Below are positions 1 to 7,426 of a stretch of 64,000 nucleotides of DNA, one piece after another. The DNA comes from Kribbella italica (lineage in GTDB: Bacteria; Actinomycetota; Actinomycetes; Propionibacteriales; Kribbellaceae): NCBI RefSeq assembly GCF_014205135.1, contig NZ_JACHMY010000001.1, forward strand, positions 7,068,001 to 7,132,000. The letters run 5' to 3'. The translations under genes were made by a program, and so were the position numbers. How positions within the stretch are numbered: position 1 is the first letter of the stretch; every line of letters starts with the position of its first letter. The notes under the pieces are model-generated. The model saw only the letters and a list, made by a program, of their open reading frames with translations. It was not told where the DNA came from and did not search any database.

Positions 1-1163
1 TGCTGTTCCCGGACCGGACGCCGTCGCCGGGCATGCTCGAGTACGTCAAGGTGATCGAGCCGCTGCGTATCGTTGCCGATGGCAATGGTGTGGTGATCGG
101 CAACCGGTACGAGGTGCTCGACACGAGCCACCTGAGCTTCCGGTACGTCGTGGAGGTCCAGGGCGAGCAGGTCGGCGGCGGCGAGCTGTCGGTGCCGCCG
201 ATCGCGCCGGGGGAGTCTGCTTCGGTCGAGCTGCCGGTACAGGAGTTCGCCGGCCAGGCCGAAGCCTGGGTGACGGTGATCGCCGAGCTGACGGACGGTA
301 CGGCGTGGGCCGAGGCCGGGCACCGGGTCGCGTGGGGTCAGGTGCGGCTGGACGAGCCGGCCGGCCGCTCGACGACCGCGGGCGTCGGCACGGCGGGTAC
401 CGCGCCGACCGACGGCGTCGCCGGGGTGCACGGGATCACGGTCGGCGGGGTCACGAACGCGCGCCTCGACGTCTGGCGGGCGCCGACCGACAACGATGCC
501 ATCCCGGGGGTCGCCGAGGCCTGGCGCGAGGCCGGCGTACACCGCGTGCAGCACCGGGTCGTCTCGGCGACCACGCACGAGACCGGCTGGAAGGTCGTCA
601 CGCGGACGGCGCCGCCCGCGCTGCAGTGGGGTCTGCTCTCGACCTGGGTGTGGAGCCGGCTCGAGGACGGGCTGCACCTGGACCTCACCGTCAAGCCCGA
701 GGGCCAGTTCCCGGCGACCCTGCCGCGGCTGGGCGTCACGTTCGAGCTGCCGAAGGTGGACGGCGTCGAGTGGTTCGGCGCCGGGCCGAACGAGGCGTAC
801 GTCGACACCCGGTCGGCCGCCGCGGTCGGCAAGTACTCCGCGACCGTCGCGCAGCTGCAGACGCCGTACGTGCGTCCGCAGGAGAACGGCCACCGCATCG
901 ACACCCGCTGGGCCGTTCTGACCGGTGCCGAGGGCACGCTGCGGATCGAGGCGGCTCCGGACCTGTTCGGCCTGACCGTCCGCGACTGGACCAGCGCAGA
1001 CCTGGAGAACGCCAAGCACACGATCGACGTGAAGCCCGCCACGACGTACGTGACGCTGGACCTCGCGCAGGCGGGCATCGGCTCGAACTCCTGCGGCCCG
1101 GCGCTGGCCGACAAGTACAAGCTGCACACCGCCGCGGCGTCGCTGTCGGTGAAGTTCAGCTAG
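1..1163 (+). CDS. lacZ: GH2 beta-galactosidase, C-terminal part (5' end outside window)
   Basis: The reading frame is already open at the first base (the first full codon starts at 3), so the N-terminal half lies upstream of the window. The visible ~386 residues start with a LFPDRTPSPG stretch, as at the end of the catalytic TIM barrel of LacZ enzymes, followed by the beta-sandwich linker and the beta-galactosidase small-chain domain. That domain is marked by LDVWRAPTDND, WFGAGPNEAYVDT and PYVRPQENGHR, which are typical of family GH2. The enzyme hydrolyses terminal beta-galactosides, probably in the cytoplasm. The catalytic glutamates are not in the visible part, so activity cannot be judged. 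A perfect hairpin follows the stop codon. Family assignment is firm; substrate specificity is not known. Confidence 0.93.
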   Translation, partial: LFPDRTPSPGMLEYVKVIEPLRIVADGNGVVIGNRYEVLDTSHLSFRYVVEVQGEQVGGGELSVPPIAPGESASVELPVQEFAGQAEAWVTVIAELTDGTAWAEAGHRVAWGQVRLDEPAGRSTTAGVGTAGTAPTDGVAGVHGITVGGVTNARLDVWRAPTDNDAIPGVAEAWREAGVHRVQHRVVSATTHETGWKVVTRTAPPALQWGLLSTWVWSRLEDGLHLDLTVKPEGQFPATLPRLGVTFELPKVDGVEWFGAGPNEAYVDTRSAAAVGKYSATVAQLQTPYVRPQENGHRIDTRWAVLTGAEGTLRIEAAPDLFGLTVRDWTSADLENAKHTIDVKPATTYVTLDLAQAGIGSNSCGPALADKYKLHTAAASLSVKFS

Positions 1164-1176
1164 TTGCCCTGGTCAT

Positions 1177-1213
1177 CAGCCTCCGTCGGAGCCCCACTGT
1201 TCGACGGAGGCTG
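1177..1213 (+). terminator. Hairpin terminator after the GH2 gene
   Basis: Perfect 12-bp inverted repeat (CAGCCTCCGTCG / CGACGGAGGCTG) with a 13-nt loop, starting 14 nt after the GH2 stop codon. There is no T-tract, as is usual for high-GC actinobacterial terminators. Confidence 0.7.
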
Positions 1214-1315
1214 AATACTTCCCGGAGCGGGAACCGGCGGGATTCGTGCTTGCGTCCGAGTGGTCGTGCCAACCGGCACAGACCACAAAGACCGTTCCTG
1301 AGAAGGGAAACGAGC

Positions 1316-1483
1316 ATGGCGGACTCGCTGGACAACCTGAAGGAGCAGTACCAGAACATCAAGGAGTTCCAGTCCGAGATGCGGAAGTCCGGGTTGTCGG
1401 CGAGCAGCCGGCAGATGAAGGACAGCGCCAACCAGCTCGGCAAGCTGGGCAAGAAGATCGAGAAGCTCGAAAAGGGCCGCTGA
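1316..1483 (+). CDS. 55-aa charged coiled-coil protein, unknown function
   Basis: Small open frame MADSLDNLKEQYQ... with an AGAAGGGAAA ribosome-binding site 6 nt upstream of the ATG. The protein is hydrophilic, rich in Lys, Glu, Gln and Ser, has no Cys, no signal and no membrane segment. Heptad-like spacing of Leu and Ile (DNLKEQYQNIKEFQ, then LGKLGKKIEKLEK) suggests one or two amphipathic helices. A strong hairpin precedes the promoter region and another follows the stop codon, so it is probably a monocistronic unit. I do not recognise a family. A nucleoid- or stress-related helix protein is possible but unsupported. Confidence 0.72.
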   Translation: MADSLDNLKEQYQNIKEFQSEMRKSGLSASSRQMKDSANQLGKLGKKIEKLEKGR

Positions 1484-1495
1484 CTCGTCCGTCGC

Positions 1496-1523
1496 GCTCC
1501 CGCCGTCGTGAGACGGCGGGAGC
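1496..1523 (+). terminator. Hairpin terminator after the 55-aa gene
   Basis: Perfect 12-bp stem (GCTCCCGCCGTC / GACGGCGGGAGC) closed by a GTGA tetraloop, 12 nt after the stop codon. It separates the small gene from the DUF4913 gene. Confidence 0.8.
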
Positions 1524-1542
1524 GGATCCCTTGGAGTGATCG

Positions 1543-1917
1543 ATGTCCGAGCAGTACACCCCGTACTTTCCGCACCTCGCGGCCTTCGTGTCGGAGTTCC
1601 TGGTGAAGGCCTACGCCCGCAAGCTCGGCCACAGCCACGTCTGGTGCCCGGAGTGGTACCGCCACTTCGAGGCGATGTGCCGCCTCGACGCCCTGTGGCG
1701 TTCCTGGGAGTACCTGCGCCAGGACGGCGACACCGGAATGTCGATGTGGTGGCGCGACCACGCCGACCACCACATGACCTTCCTGCTCGACCCGGACGGC
1801 CCGTTCGGACCGTGCCGGCGCGAGCACTCCGAGTACCCGATCCCGGACCTCCCGCTGATCGCACCACCGGAAGGCCTGTTCGAGGACGTCCAGGAGCCGG
1901 CCGCCCTGCCGGCCTAG
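1543..1917 (+). CDS. DUF4913 family protein
   Basis: 124-aa protein. The central segment VWCPEWYRHFEAMCRLDALWRSWE followed by MSMWWRDHADHHMTFLLDPDGPF is the hallmark of the actinobacterial DUF4913 family: aromatic-rich, with conserved WCPEW and WWRDHAD. No signal peptide or membrane segment is visible, so it is probably cytoplasmic. The family has no known biochemical role and is often found on mobile or conjugative actinobacterial DNA, but nothing mobile is adjacent here. The ATG lies a few nt past a GGAGTG ribosome site, just after the terminator of the preceding gene. Confidence 0.85.
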   Translation: MSEQYTPYFPHLAAFVSEFLVKAYARKLGHSHVWCPEWYRHFEAMCRLDALWRSWEYLRQDGDTGMSMWWRDHADHHMTFLLDPDGPFGPCRREHSEYPIPDLPLIAPPEGLFEDVQEPAALPA

Positions 1918-1952
1918 CTCTCCTTGTCCGGCAGCGGCCGGTCTGTTCGTCG

Positions 1953-1971
1953 GTAGGGTGACCAACCCTAC
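1953..1971. promoter_or_regulatory. Inverted repeat over -10/RBS of the ABM gene
   Basis: GTAGGGT-GACCA-ACCCTAC has perfect 7-bp arms and a 5-nt spacer. The left arm contains a TAGGGT -10-like hexamer and the right arm abuts the GGAGG ribosome site of the next gene. It could be an operator or an RNA hairpin masking the site. No regulator is adjacent. Confidence 0.4.
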
Positions 1972-1982
1972 GGAGGACTCAG

Positions 1983-2270
1983 ATGCTGATCATCGCCGGA
2001 CACGTGCAGGTCGATCCCGAACGCCGCGACGAGTACGTCGCCGCCCACGCCGACCTGGTCGGCCGGGCGCGTTCGGCGCCCGGCTGCCTCGATGTCGCGA
2101 TCACCGCCGACCCGGTCGATCCGGGCCGGGTGAACAACTTCGAGCGGTGGGAGTCGCAGGAGACCCTCGACGCCTGGCGTGCGGTCGCGCGGGCGCCGAG
2201 GACCGGGATCGAGTTCCTCGGCGGCGACGTCCAGCTGTACGACGTGGCGGGCGTGCGCCCGCCGTTCTGA
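1983..2270 (+). CDS. ABM-domain (antibiotic biosynthesis monooxygenase-like) protein
   Basis: 95-aa ferredoxin-like-fold protein: MLIIAGHVQVDPERRDEYVAAHADLV, GCLDVAITADPVDPGRVNNFERWES and a C-terminal VQLYDVAG strand match the ABM/YgiN superfamily, in which dimers bind quinones or aromatic polyketides, or degrade haem. Length is normal for the family. The start is fixed by GGAGG 6 nt upstream. The conserved NFERW and the absence of fused domains suggest a generic small-molecule or quinol monooxygenase; the substrate cannot be predicted. It is a single gene ending 20 bp from convergent bioY. Confidence 0.85.
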   Translation: MLIIAGHVQVDPERRDEYVAAHADLVGRARSAPGCLDVAITADPVDPGRVNNFERWESQETLDAWRAVARAPRTGIEFLGGDVQLYDVAGVRPPF

Positions 2271-2290
2271 ACGGGTCAGTCGATCGGTAG

Positions 2291-2884
2291 TCAGCCGCGC
2301 TTGGTGAGCTTCCACAGGCCGGGCAGGGCCGCGCCGGCCACGGCTGCCTTGATCAGGCCACCGACGATGAACGGGGTGAAGCCGGCCGCGATGGCCTCGC
2401 CCGCGCTGAGGTGGGCGGTGACGGCCAGCCACGGGACGCCGACGGCGAAGATGATCGCCTGGCCGGCGACGAACAGCGGCAGCGCCTTCCACAGGGCCCG
2501 GTCGAGCTGGTGCTTGGCGGCCAGGCCGATCAGGTACGCCGCGGGCAGGAAGCCGACGATGTAGCCGCCGGTCGCGCCGCTGATCACCTCGAAGCCGCCG
2601 GAGGCCTCGCTGTAGAACGGCAGGCCGATCGCGCCGAGGACCAGGTAGAGCGCCTGGCCGGCCAGCCCACGGTGCGGGCCGAGCGCGGCCGCGGTCAGTA
2701 CGACGGCCAGGGTCTGCCCGGTGATCGGCACCGGCGAGCCCGGCACCGGGATCGCGATCTGCGCCAGCGCGGCGGTGAACAGCGCGGCGGTGACGACCAG
2801 CGCGAGATCGCGGGTCCGGGACCTGCCCAGTACGTCGGCGAGTACGAGCGGCCGCTGAGCGGGCAGGGGAACGGCGGTGGTCAC
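2291..2884 (-). CDS. bioY: BioY biotin transporter, S component of ECF transporter
   Basis: 197-aa integral membrane protein with about six helices. The family signature is visible: IPVPGSPVPITGQTLAVVL, then LYLVLGAIGLPFYSEASGG, ISGATGGYIVGFLPAAYLIG and FIVGGLIKAAVAG. BioY binds biotin with high affinity and works with a shared EcfA-EcfA'-EcfT energising module, or alone. No ecfAAT genes are nearby, so the module must be elsewhere or the protein acts solo. The GTG start is 6 nt from a TGGAGG site. It is divergent from the MFS-tmk gene across 162 bp that hold a 10-bp palindrome (AGTGATCACT, 2988-2997). Confidence 0.95.
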   Translation of the reverse strand: MTTAVPLPAQRPLVLADVLGRSRTRDLALVVTAALFTAALAQIAIPVPGSPVPITGQTLAVVLTAAALGPHRGLAGQALYLVLGAIGLPFYSEASGGFEVISGATGGYIVGFLPAAYLIGLAAKHQLDRALWKALPLFVAGQAIIFAVGVPWLAVTAHLSAGEAIAAGFTPFIVGGLIKAAVAGAALPGLWKLTKRG

Positions 2885-2957
2885 GAAGCCTCCACATCGG
2901 TCGGCAGCCCGGCGTACGGGCGGCCTGGTACGAATCCGGACGCCTCAGTCTGCATCA

Positions 2958-2997
2958 GCCGGCCGCCCCGGCCGGCACACCTGTGTCAGTGATCACT
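2958..2997. promoter_or_regulatory. bioY / MFS-tmk divergent control region
   Basis: Contains a perfect hairpin GCCGGCC-N5-GGCCGGC (2958-2976) and the palindrome AGTGATCACT (2988-2997), about halfway between the two divergent starts. Either could be an operator; no match to a known biotin-repressor site was recognised. Confidence 0.3.
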
Positions 2998-3033
2998 TCT
3001 CCCCTGGAGTCAGAAGCAGTCGGTAGGGCCGAC

Positions 3034-3039
3034 TAGGCT
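3034..3039 (+). promoter_or_regulatory. -10 element of the leaderless MFS-tmk gene
   Basis: TAGGCT lies 7 nt before the GTG at 3047 and no ribosome site is present, which fits a leaderless transcript. Confidence 0.45.
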
Positions 3040-3046
3040 CTGTGTC

Positions 3047-5032
3047 GTGCCGGAGCCGTACGACCCGTTGACCGATCCTGCACCGGCCCACGATCTGCGG
3101 GCGGTGCTGCGGATCCGGGCGTTCCGGCGGCTGTGGATCGCCTTCGGGCTGTCCAGCCTCGGCGACTGGATCGGGCTGCTGGCGCTGACCGCGATGGCCA
3201 AGAACTTCGCCGGGGACGACTACCAGGCGGCCAACTTCGCGATCGGCGGCGTGCTGTTCCTGCGCGTGCTGCCCGCGCTGGTGATGGGCCCGGTGGCCGG
3301 CTGGGTCGCCGACCGGCTCGACCGGCGCTGGACGATGATCCTCGGCGACCTGATCCGGGCGGCGTTCTTCGTCAGCATCCCGATCGTCGGCACGCTCACC
3401 TGGGTGCTGGTCGCCACCGTGCTGATCGAGATCGTCAGCCTGATCTGGGGCCCGTCCAAGGACGCCAGCGTGCCGAACCTGGTGCCCCGGCACCGGCTCG
3501 AGGCGGCCAACCAGATCAGCCTGGTCACGACGTACGGGTCGGCGCTGCCGGCGGCGGTCATCTTCACCGCGATCACGCTGGCCGGCCGCGGCCTGGGCGA
3601 GGTCGCGATCGACATCGCGGTGTACGTGAACGCGGCCACCTTCGCGGTCTCCGGCCTCGCGATCATCTCCGTGGCCGAGATCGGCCGGGCCGGCGCGCAC
3701 GACCACGAGGACCACCCGACGCTGTGGCGGACCATGGTCGAGGGCTGGTCCTACGTCACCGGTACGCCGGTGGTCCGCGGCCTGGTCGTCGGCATCTCCG
3801 GCGCCTTCGCGGCGGGTGCCGTGGTGATCGGGCTGGGCCGCACGTACGTCGAGGACCTCGACGCGGGCGATCCCGGGTACGGCGTACTGTTCGGCGCGGT
3901 CTTCGGCGGCCTCGCGCTCGGGATGGGGTTCGCGCCGCGGATCTTCTCCGGGCTGTCCCGGCGCCGGCTGTTCGCGGCCGGGCTGGTCGGCTCGGGGGTC
4001 GGGCTGGCCGGGCTGTCGCTGATCCAGCAGATCGAGATCGCCACGATGATCGCGATCCTGCTCGGCTTCTGCGCCGGCGCCTCCTGGGTCTCCGGGCAGA
4101 CGCTGCTCGGCCTCGAGGTCCCGGACAACCTGCGCGGCCGGACCTTCGCCTTCGTGCAGTCCGCGGTCCGCACGGTGCTCGCGCTGACGCTCGCGGTCGC
4201 GCCGTTCCTGGCCGGCGCGATCGGCCGCCAGACCGTGCGGGTCGGTGACCGTTCGCTGAGCTACAACGGCGCCGCCCTGACCATGCTGATCGCGGCCGTG
4301 GTCGCCGGATCGATCGGGCTGGTCGCGTGGCGGCAGATGGACGACCGGCCGGGCGTGCCGTTCTGGCGCGACGTACGGAAGAGCTTCGGGAAGACGCCTG
4401 GGGTGTATCCGACCACTGGCTTGTTCGTCGCTCTGGAAGGTGGGGAGGGCGCGGGCAAGTCGACGCAGTCCGCGCTGCTGGTGAAATGGCTGGAGGATCG
4501 CGGGCAGCACGTCCTGCTGACGCGTGAACCGGGCGCGACGGACCTCGGCAAGACGCTGCGGCAGATCGTGCTCGACCCGGCCACCGGCGACATCTCGCAC
4601 CGGGCCGAGGCGCTGATCTACGCCGCCGACAAGGCCGAGCACGTCGACTCGGTGATCAAGCCGGCGCTCAAGGCGGGCTCGGTCGTGATCACCGACCGGT
4701 ACGTCGACTCCGCGCTGGCCTACCAGGGATCCGGGCGCGACCTGGACCTGTCGGACGTCGAGCGCGTCAACCGCTGGGCCACCGCCGACCTCCGCCCGAA
4801 CCTGACCGTCCTGCTGGACCTGGCCCCGAAGAGCGGCCTCGGCCGCTTCGAGGAACGCGACCGGATCGAAGCCCAGTCCGCGGACTTCCACGAGCGCGTC
4901 CGGGCGGCCTTCTTGGAGCTGGCGGCTGCTGAACCGCAGCACTACTTGGTGATCGACGCGACGCAGGATCGTGAACAGATCGCCGCGCAGATCCAGGCCC
5001 GGTTGCTCCCACTCCTGCCGAAGATCGGGTGA
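3047..5032 (+). CDS. tmk: Bifunctional MFS-domain protein / dTMP kinase
   Basis: A 661-aa fusion. Residues ~25-445 form a 12-helix MFS_3-type transporter domain (RAFRRLWIAFGLSSLGDWIGLL, GWVADRLDRRWTMILGDLIRA, DNLRGRTFAFVQSAVRTVLA). Residues ~457-661 are a complete thymidylate kinase: P-loop EGGEGAGKST, LTREPGATDLGK, DRYVDSALAYQGSGR and a LID region GRFEERDRIEAQ. The kinase phosphorylates dTMP to dTDP for DNA synthesis. The same fusion is annotated in other actinobacteria, so it is not an assembly artefact; what the membrane half transports is not known. GTG start, leaderless. It is followed by holB, the usual tmk-holB order, after a 350-bp repeat-rich gap. Confidence 0.95.
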   Translation: MPEPYDPLTDPAPAHDLRAVLRIRAFRRLWIAFGLSSLGDWIGLLALTAMAKNFAGDDYQAANFAIGGVLFLRVLPALVMGPVAGWVADRLDRRWTMILGDLIRAAFFVSIPIVGTLTWVLVATVLIEIVSLIWGPSKDASVPNLVPRHRLEAANQISLVTTYGSALPAAVIFTAITLAGRGLGEVAIDIAVYVNAATFAVSGLAIISVAEIGRAGAHDHEDHPTLWRTMVEGWSYVTGTPVVRGLVVGISGAFAAGAVVIGLGRTYVEDLDAGDPGYGVLFGAVFGGLALGMGFAPRIFSGLSRRRLFAAGLVGSGVGLAGLSLIQQIEIATMIAILLGFCAGASWVSGQTLLGLEVPDNLRGRTFAFVQSAVRTVLALTLAVAPFLAGAIGRQTVRVGDRSLSYNGAALTMLIAAVVAGSIGLVAWRQMDDRPGVPFWRDVRKSFGKTPGVYPTTGLFVALEGGEGAGKSTQSALLVKWLEDRGQHVLLTREPGATDLGKTLRQIVLDPATGDISHRAEALIYAADKAEHVDSVIKPALKAGSVVITDRYVDSALAYQGSGRDLDLSDVERVNRWATADLRPNLTVLLDLAPKSGLGRFEERDRIEAQSADFHERVRAAFLELAAAEPQHYLVIDATQDREQIAAQIQARLLPLLPKIG

Positions 5033-5140
5033 GGGCTGGTGCGCACAGAGAACTGCCAGTGGCTGAAGAGATCGGGTGTGCACGCCGAGCACCGGCCGGG
5101 AGCCCACGCCACGGCTCGCGTCAGGTACTGGCCACAGCCG

Positions 5141-5332
5141 GGAGTCCGCGCGGCGGCTCGCATCAACAAGTACCGGCCCCCGATGGGCTCGGGTGCCGGC
5201 GTCTCAGCTCCCACCTGCGAGTTCCGGTCGCGGCCTGGAGTCCGCGCGGCGGGCCGCGTTAGCAGGTGCCGGCCCTCGATGGGCTCGGGTGTCGACGTCT
5301 CGGCTCCCGCCGACAAGTACCGGCCACCGACC
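5141..5332. repeat. Imperfect 96-bp tandem repeat, two units, in the tmk-holB gap
   Basis: The 350-bp gap 5033-5382 is built from repeated pieces. GGAGTCCGCGCGGCGG occurs at 5141 and 5237, and GATGGGCTCGGGTG at 5182 and 5278, both with an exact 96-bp period. A third, diverged left piece starts near 5096 (GGAGCCCACGCCACGGCTCGC). The word CAAGTACCGGCC is found at 5167 and 5314 and again at 38821. Because 96 is a multiple of three, several frames stay open through it, but none has convincing coding character. The holB ribosome site GAGGAGG is at 5368-5374. Confidence 0.75.
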
Positions 5333-5382
5333 GGGTGGGCGGATGGGCTGTGGCTGCGGGCCGACTCGAGGAGGTACACCCG

Positions 5383-6552
5383 ATGACTGTCTGGGACGAC
5401 CTGGTCGGGCAGGAGCCGGCTGTCGACGTACTGACTCGGGCTGTGTCGGGTGCTGCCGCCCGGCTGCGCGGCGAGAGCGGCGCGGCGACGGCGGGGATGA
5501 CGCACGCGTGGTTGATCACCGGCCCGCCCGGCTCCGGCCGGTCCAACGCCGGGCGCGCGTTCGCGGCGGCGCTGCAGTGTGCGGACGAGGGCTGCGGCGA
5601 GTGCAGCGTCTGCCGTACGGCGCTCAGCGGGGCGCACCCGGACGTGTCACTGATCCGGACCGAGCTGCTGTCGATCCGGGTCAGCGAGATCCGCGAGCTG
5701 ATCCGGCGGGCCGCGATGAGTCCGACGCAGGGGCGCTGGCAGGTGATGGTCGTCGAGGACGCCGACCGGCTCACCGAGCAGGCGGCCGACGCGCTGCTGA
5801 AGAGCATCGAGGAGCCGTCGCCGCGGACCGTGTGGGTGCTGTGCGCGCCGACCGTCGAGGACGTCGTACCGACGATCCGCTCGCGCTGCCGGTTGCTGGT
5901 ACTGCGGACGCCGCCGGTCGACGCCGTCGCGGAGATGCTGAGCCGGACGCTCGGGGTGGACGCATCGCTGGCCGGGTTCGCGGCCCGGGCCGCGCAGGGG
6001 CACATCGGGCGGGCGCGAGCGCTGGCGCGCGACGAGGCCGTGCGCGATCGGCGGACGAAGGTGCTGGAGGTGCCGTTCGCGCTGCGGGACATCGGGGCGT
6101 GCCTGAAGGCGGCCCAGCAGTTGGCGGAGGCCGCGAAGGAAGAGGCCAAGGCGAGCGCCGCCGCGGTCGACGAGAAGGAACGCACCGCACTGGAGCAGGC
6201 GCTCGGCGTGGGTACCAAGGGCGCCAAGCCCCGCGAGGCGGCTGCTGCCGTCAAGGACCTCGAGGAGCAGCAGAAAGCGCGAGCCAAGCGCTGGGAACGC
6301 GACGTACTCGACCGCTCACTGGTCGACCTGATGGCCCTCTACCGCGACGTCCTGGTGGTGCAGACCCGCGCCGGCAGCGACCTGATCAACGCCGAGCTGC
6401 ACAAGTCGATCACCCAGTTCGCCGACCGCACCACCCCCGAACAAACCGTCCGCCGCATCGGCGCCCTCGCCGCCTGCCGCGAAGCCATCGAAACCAACGT
6501 CGCCCCCCTCCTGGCCCTCGAAGCCATGACCATCAACCTCTTCGAAGGCTGA
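5383..6552 (+). CDS. holB: DNA polymerase III delta' subunit
   Basis: 389 aa, clamp-loader AAA+ protein. Visible are the N-terminal WDDLVGQEPAVDVLTRAV, a P-loop-like GPPGSGRSN with Arg in place of the Walker A Lys, a zinc module CADEGCGECSVC, SIRVSEIRELIRRAAMSP, the Walker B-like VVEDADRLTEQAADALLKSIEEP and the SRC sensor in IRSRCRLLVL. The C-terminal ~170 aa form the helical collar domain. In the clamp loader, delta' is the stator and need not hydrolyse ATP, which fits the altered P-loop. The ATG at 5383 is chosen for its GAGGAGG site 8 nt upstream; an open frame extends further upstream without such support. Confidence 0.94.
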   Translation: MTVWDDLVGQEPAVDVLTRAVSGAAARLRGESGAATAGMTHAWLITGPPGSGRSNAGRAFAAALQCADEGCGECSVCRTALSGAHPDVSLIRTELLSIRVSEIRELIRRAAMSPTQGRWQVMVVEDADRLTEQAADALLKSIEEPSPRTVWVLCAPTVEDVVPTIRSRCRLLVLRTPPVDAVAEMLSRTLGVDASLAGFAARAAQGHIGRARALARDEAVRDRRTKVLEVPFALRDIGACLKAAQQLAEAAKEEAKASAAAVDEKERTALEQALGVGTKGAKPREAAAAVKDLEEQQKARAKRWERDVLDRSLVDLMALYRDVLVVQTRAGSDLINAELHKSITQFADRTTPEQTVRRIGALAACREAIETNVAPLLALEAMTINLFEG

Positions 6553-6751
6553 CCCCGGGTCGAGAAGACCAGCCAACCAAGCGCTTGTGAGAACCAGGTG
6601 AGAGATCGACCACAGACGCCCCCTCCAGCGGGCTGTTCGAGGGGTGAGACACGGGTCTGGGTTGCGGACTTGGTGTAACGAAGGTAGGGGTGCGGGCGAT
6701 GTCCTGGCTGGCTGGGGAACTCAGCCGCTGGACCTCGCACGAAGGAACTGG

Positions 6752-7408
6752 ATGACCCAACCGCCGCAGCCTGTCGAGCCTGTGCGGTCGCTGCCGTCGG
6801 CTGAGTCGTGGCTCGACGGCGTACCGACGCCGACGCAGCGGCTGGATCGCTTCGCGATCGCGGCGCTCGCCTTCAGCCTGCCCGGGCTGATCCCGGTCGG
6901 CATCCCGCTGGCGGCGGTCGCGTTGCGGCGGACCAGGAGAGCCGGTGTCCGCGGCCGGCGGATGGCGCAGGCGGCGCTGGCGATCTCCGGCTGCTGGGTG
7001 ATCGCGATCGGCGTCGCCGCCGTCCTCGGCCTGTACGGCGAACGGCAGGCCGGCATTGGCCGCTCCGTCCCGATCGCCGAGGTCCGGGTGCTGCAGTGCT
7101 TCCACGCCGATCTGGCGGCCGAGACGCTGCGGATGGTCACGATCGCGGACTGCGGCGCGTCCCACTCCGGTGAGGCGTACGCGAAGGTGAGGGCGGCGAT
7201 GACCGGCCTGTCGACGGAGCAGAAGGGCACGTCCGCGACCCAGCACTGCGCGACCGCCTTCCAGGACTTCGTCGGGACGCCGTACGAGCGCTCCGACCTG
7301 GACATGTACTACGTCGTGCTGGAAGATCAAGCTGTTGCTGATGGCAACGTACTGTGCATGGTGGGCGGGGAGCGCCTGGTCGGCTCCATGCGCGGCGCGC
7401 AGCGTTAG
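6752..7408 (+). CDS. DUF4190/septum-formation-like membrane protein, copy 1
   Basis: 218 aa. A short Pro-rich N-terminus (MTQPPQPVEPVRSLPS) is followed by a two-helix DUF4190-like unit (FAIAALAFSLPGLIPVGIPLAAVALRRTRR and AALAISGCWVIAIGVAAVLGL). An outside domain with paired Cys follows (VLQCFHA, IADCGASHSGEAYA, HCATAF, LCMVGGER), resembling the septum-formation (PF13845) domain. ATG chosen because of GAAGGA 6 nt upstream. It lies 18 nt before a paralogue and probably shares its transcript. Exact role unknown; the septum link comes from the family name only. Confidence 0.82.
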   Translation: MTQPPQPVEPVRSLPSAESWLDGVPTPTQRLDRFAIAALAFSLPGLIPVGIPLAAVALRRTRRAGVRGRRMAQAALAISGCWVIAIGVAAVLGLYGERQAGIGRSVPIAEVRVLQCFHADLAAETLRMVTIADCGASHSGEAYAKVRAAMTGLSTEQKGTSATQHCATAFQDFVGTPYERSDLDMYYVVLEDQAVADGNVLCMVGGERLVGSMRGAQR

Positions 7409-7426
7409 GTCCTGGGGGAGAAGAAA

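Noticed and set aside
2993..5107. 704-codon open frame on the minus strand opposite the MFS-tmk gene
   Set aside because: Composition is Arg/Asp/Gln/His-rich low complexity, no domain is seen, and it lies antisense to a clear gene.
5039..5386. 115-codon plus-strand frame through the 96-bp repeats
   Set aside because: It stays open because the repeat period is a multiple of three; no ribosome site and no coding character, although the repeated peptide was noted.
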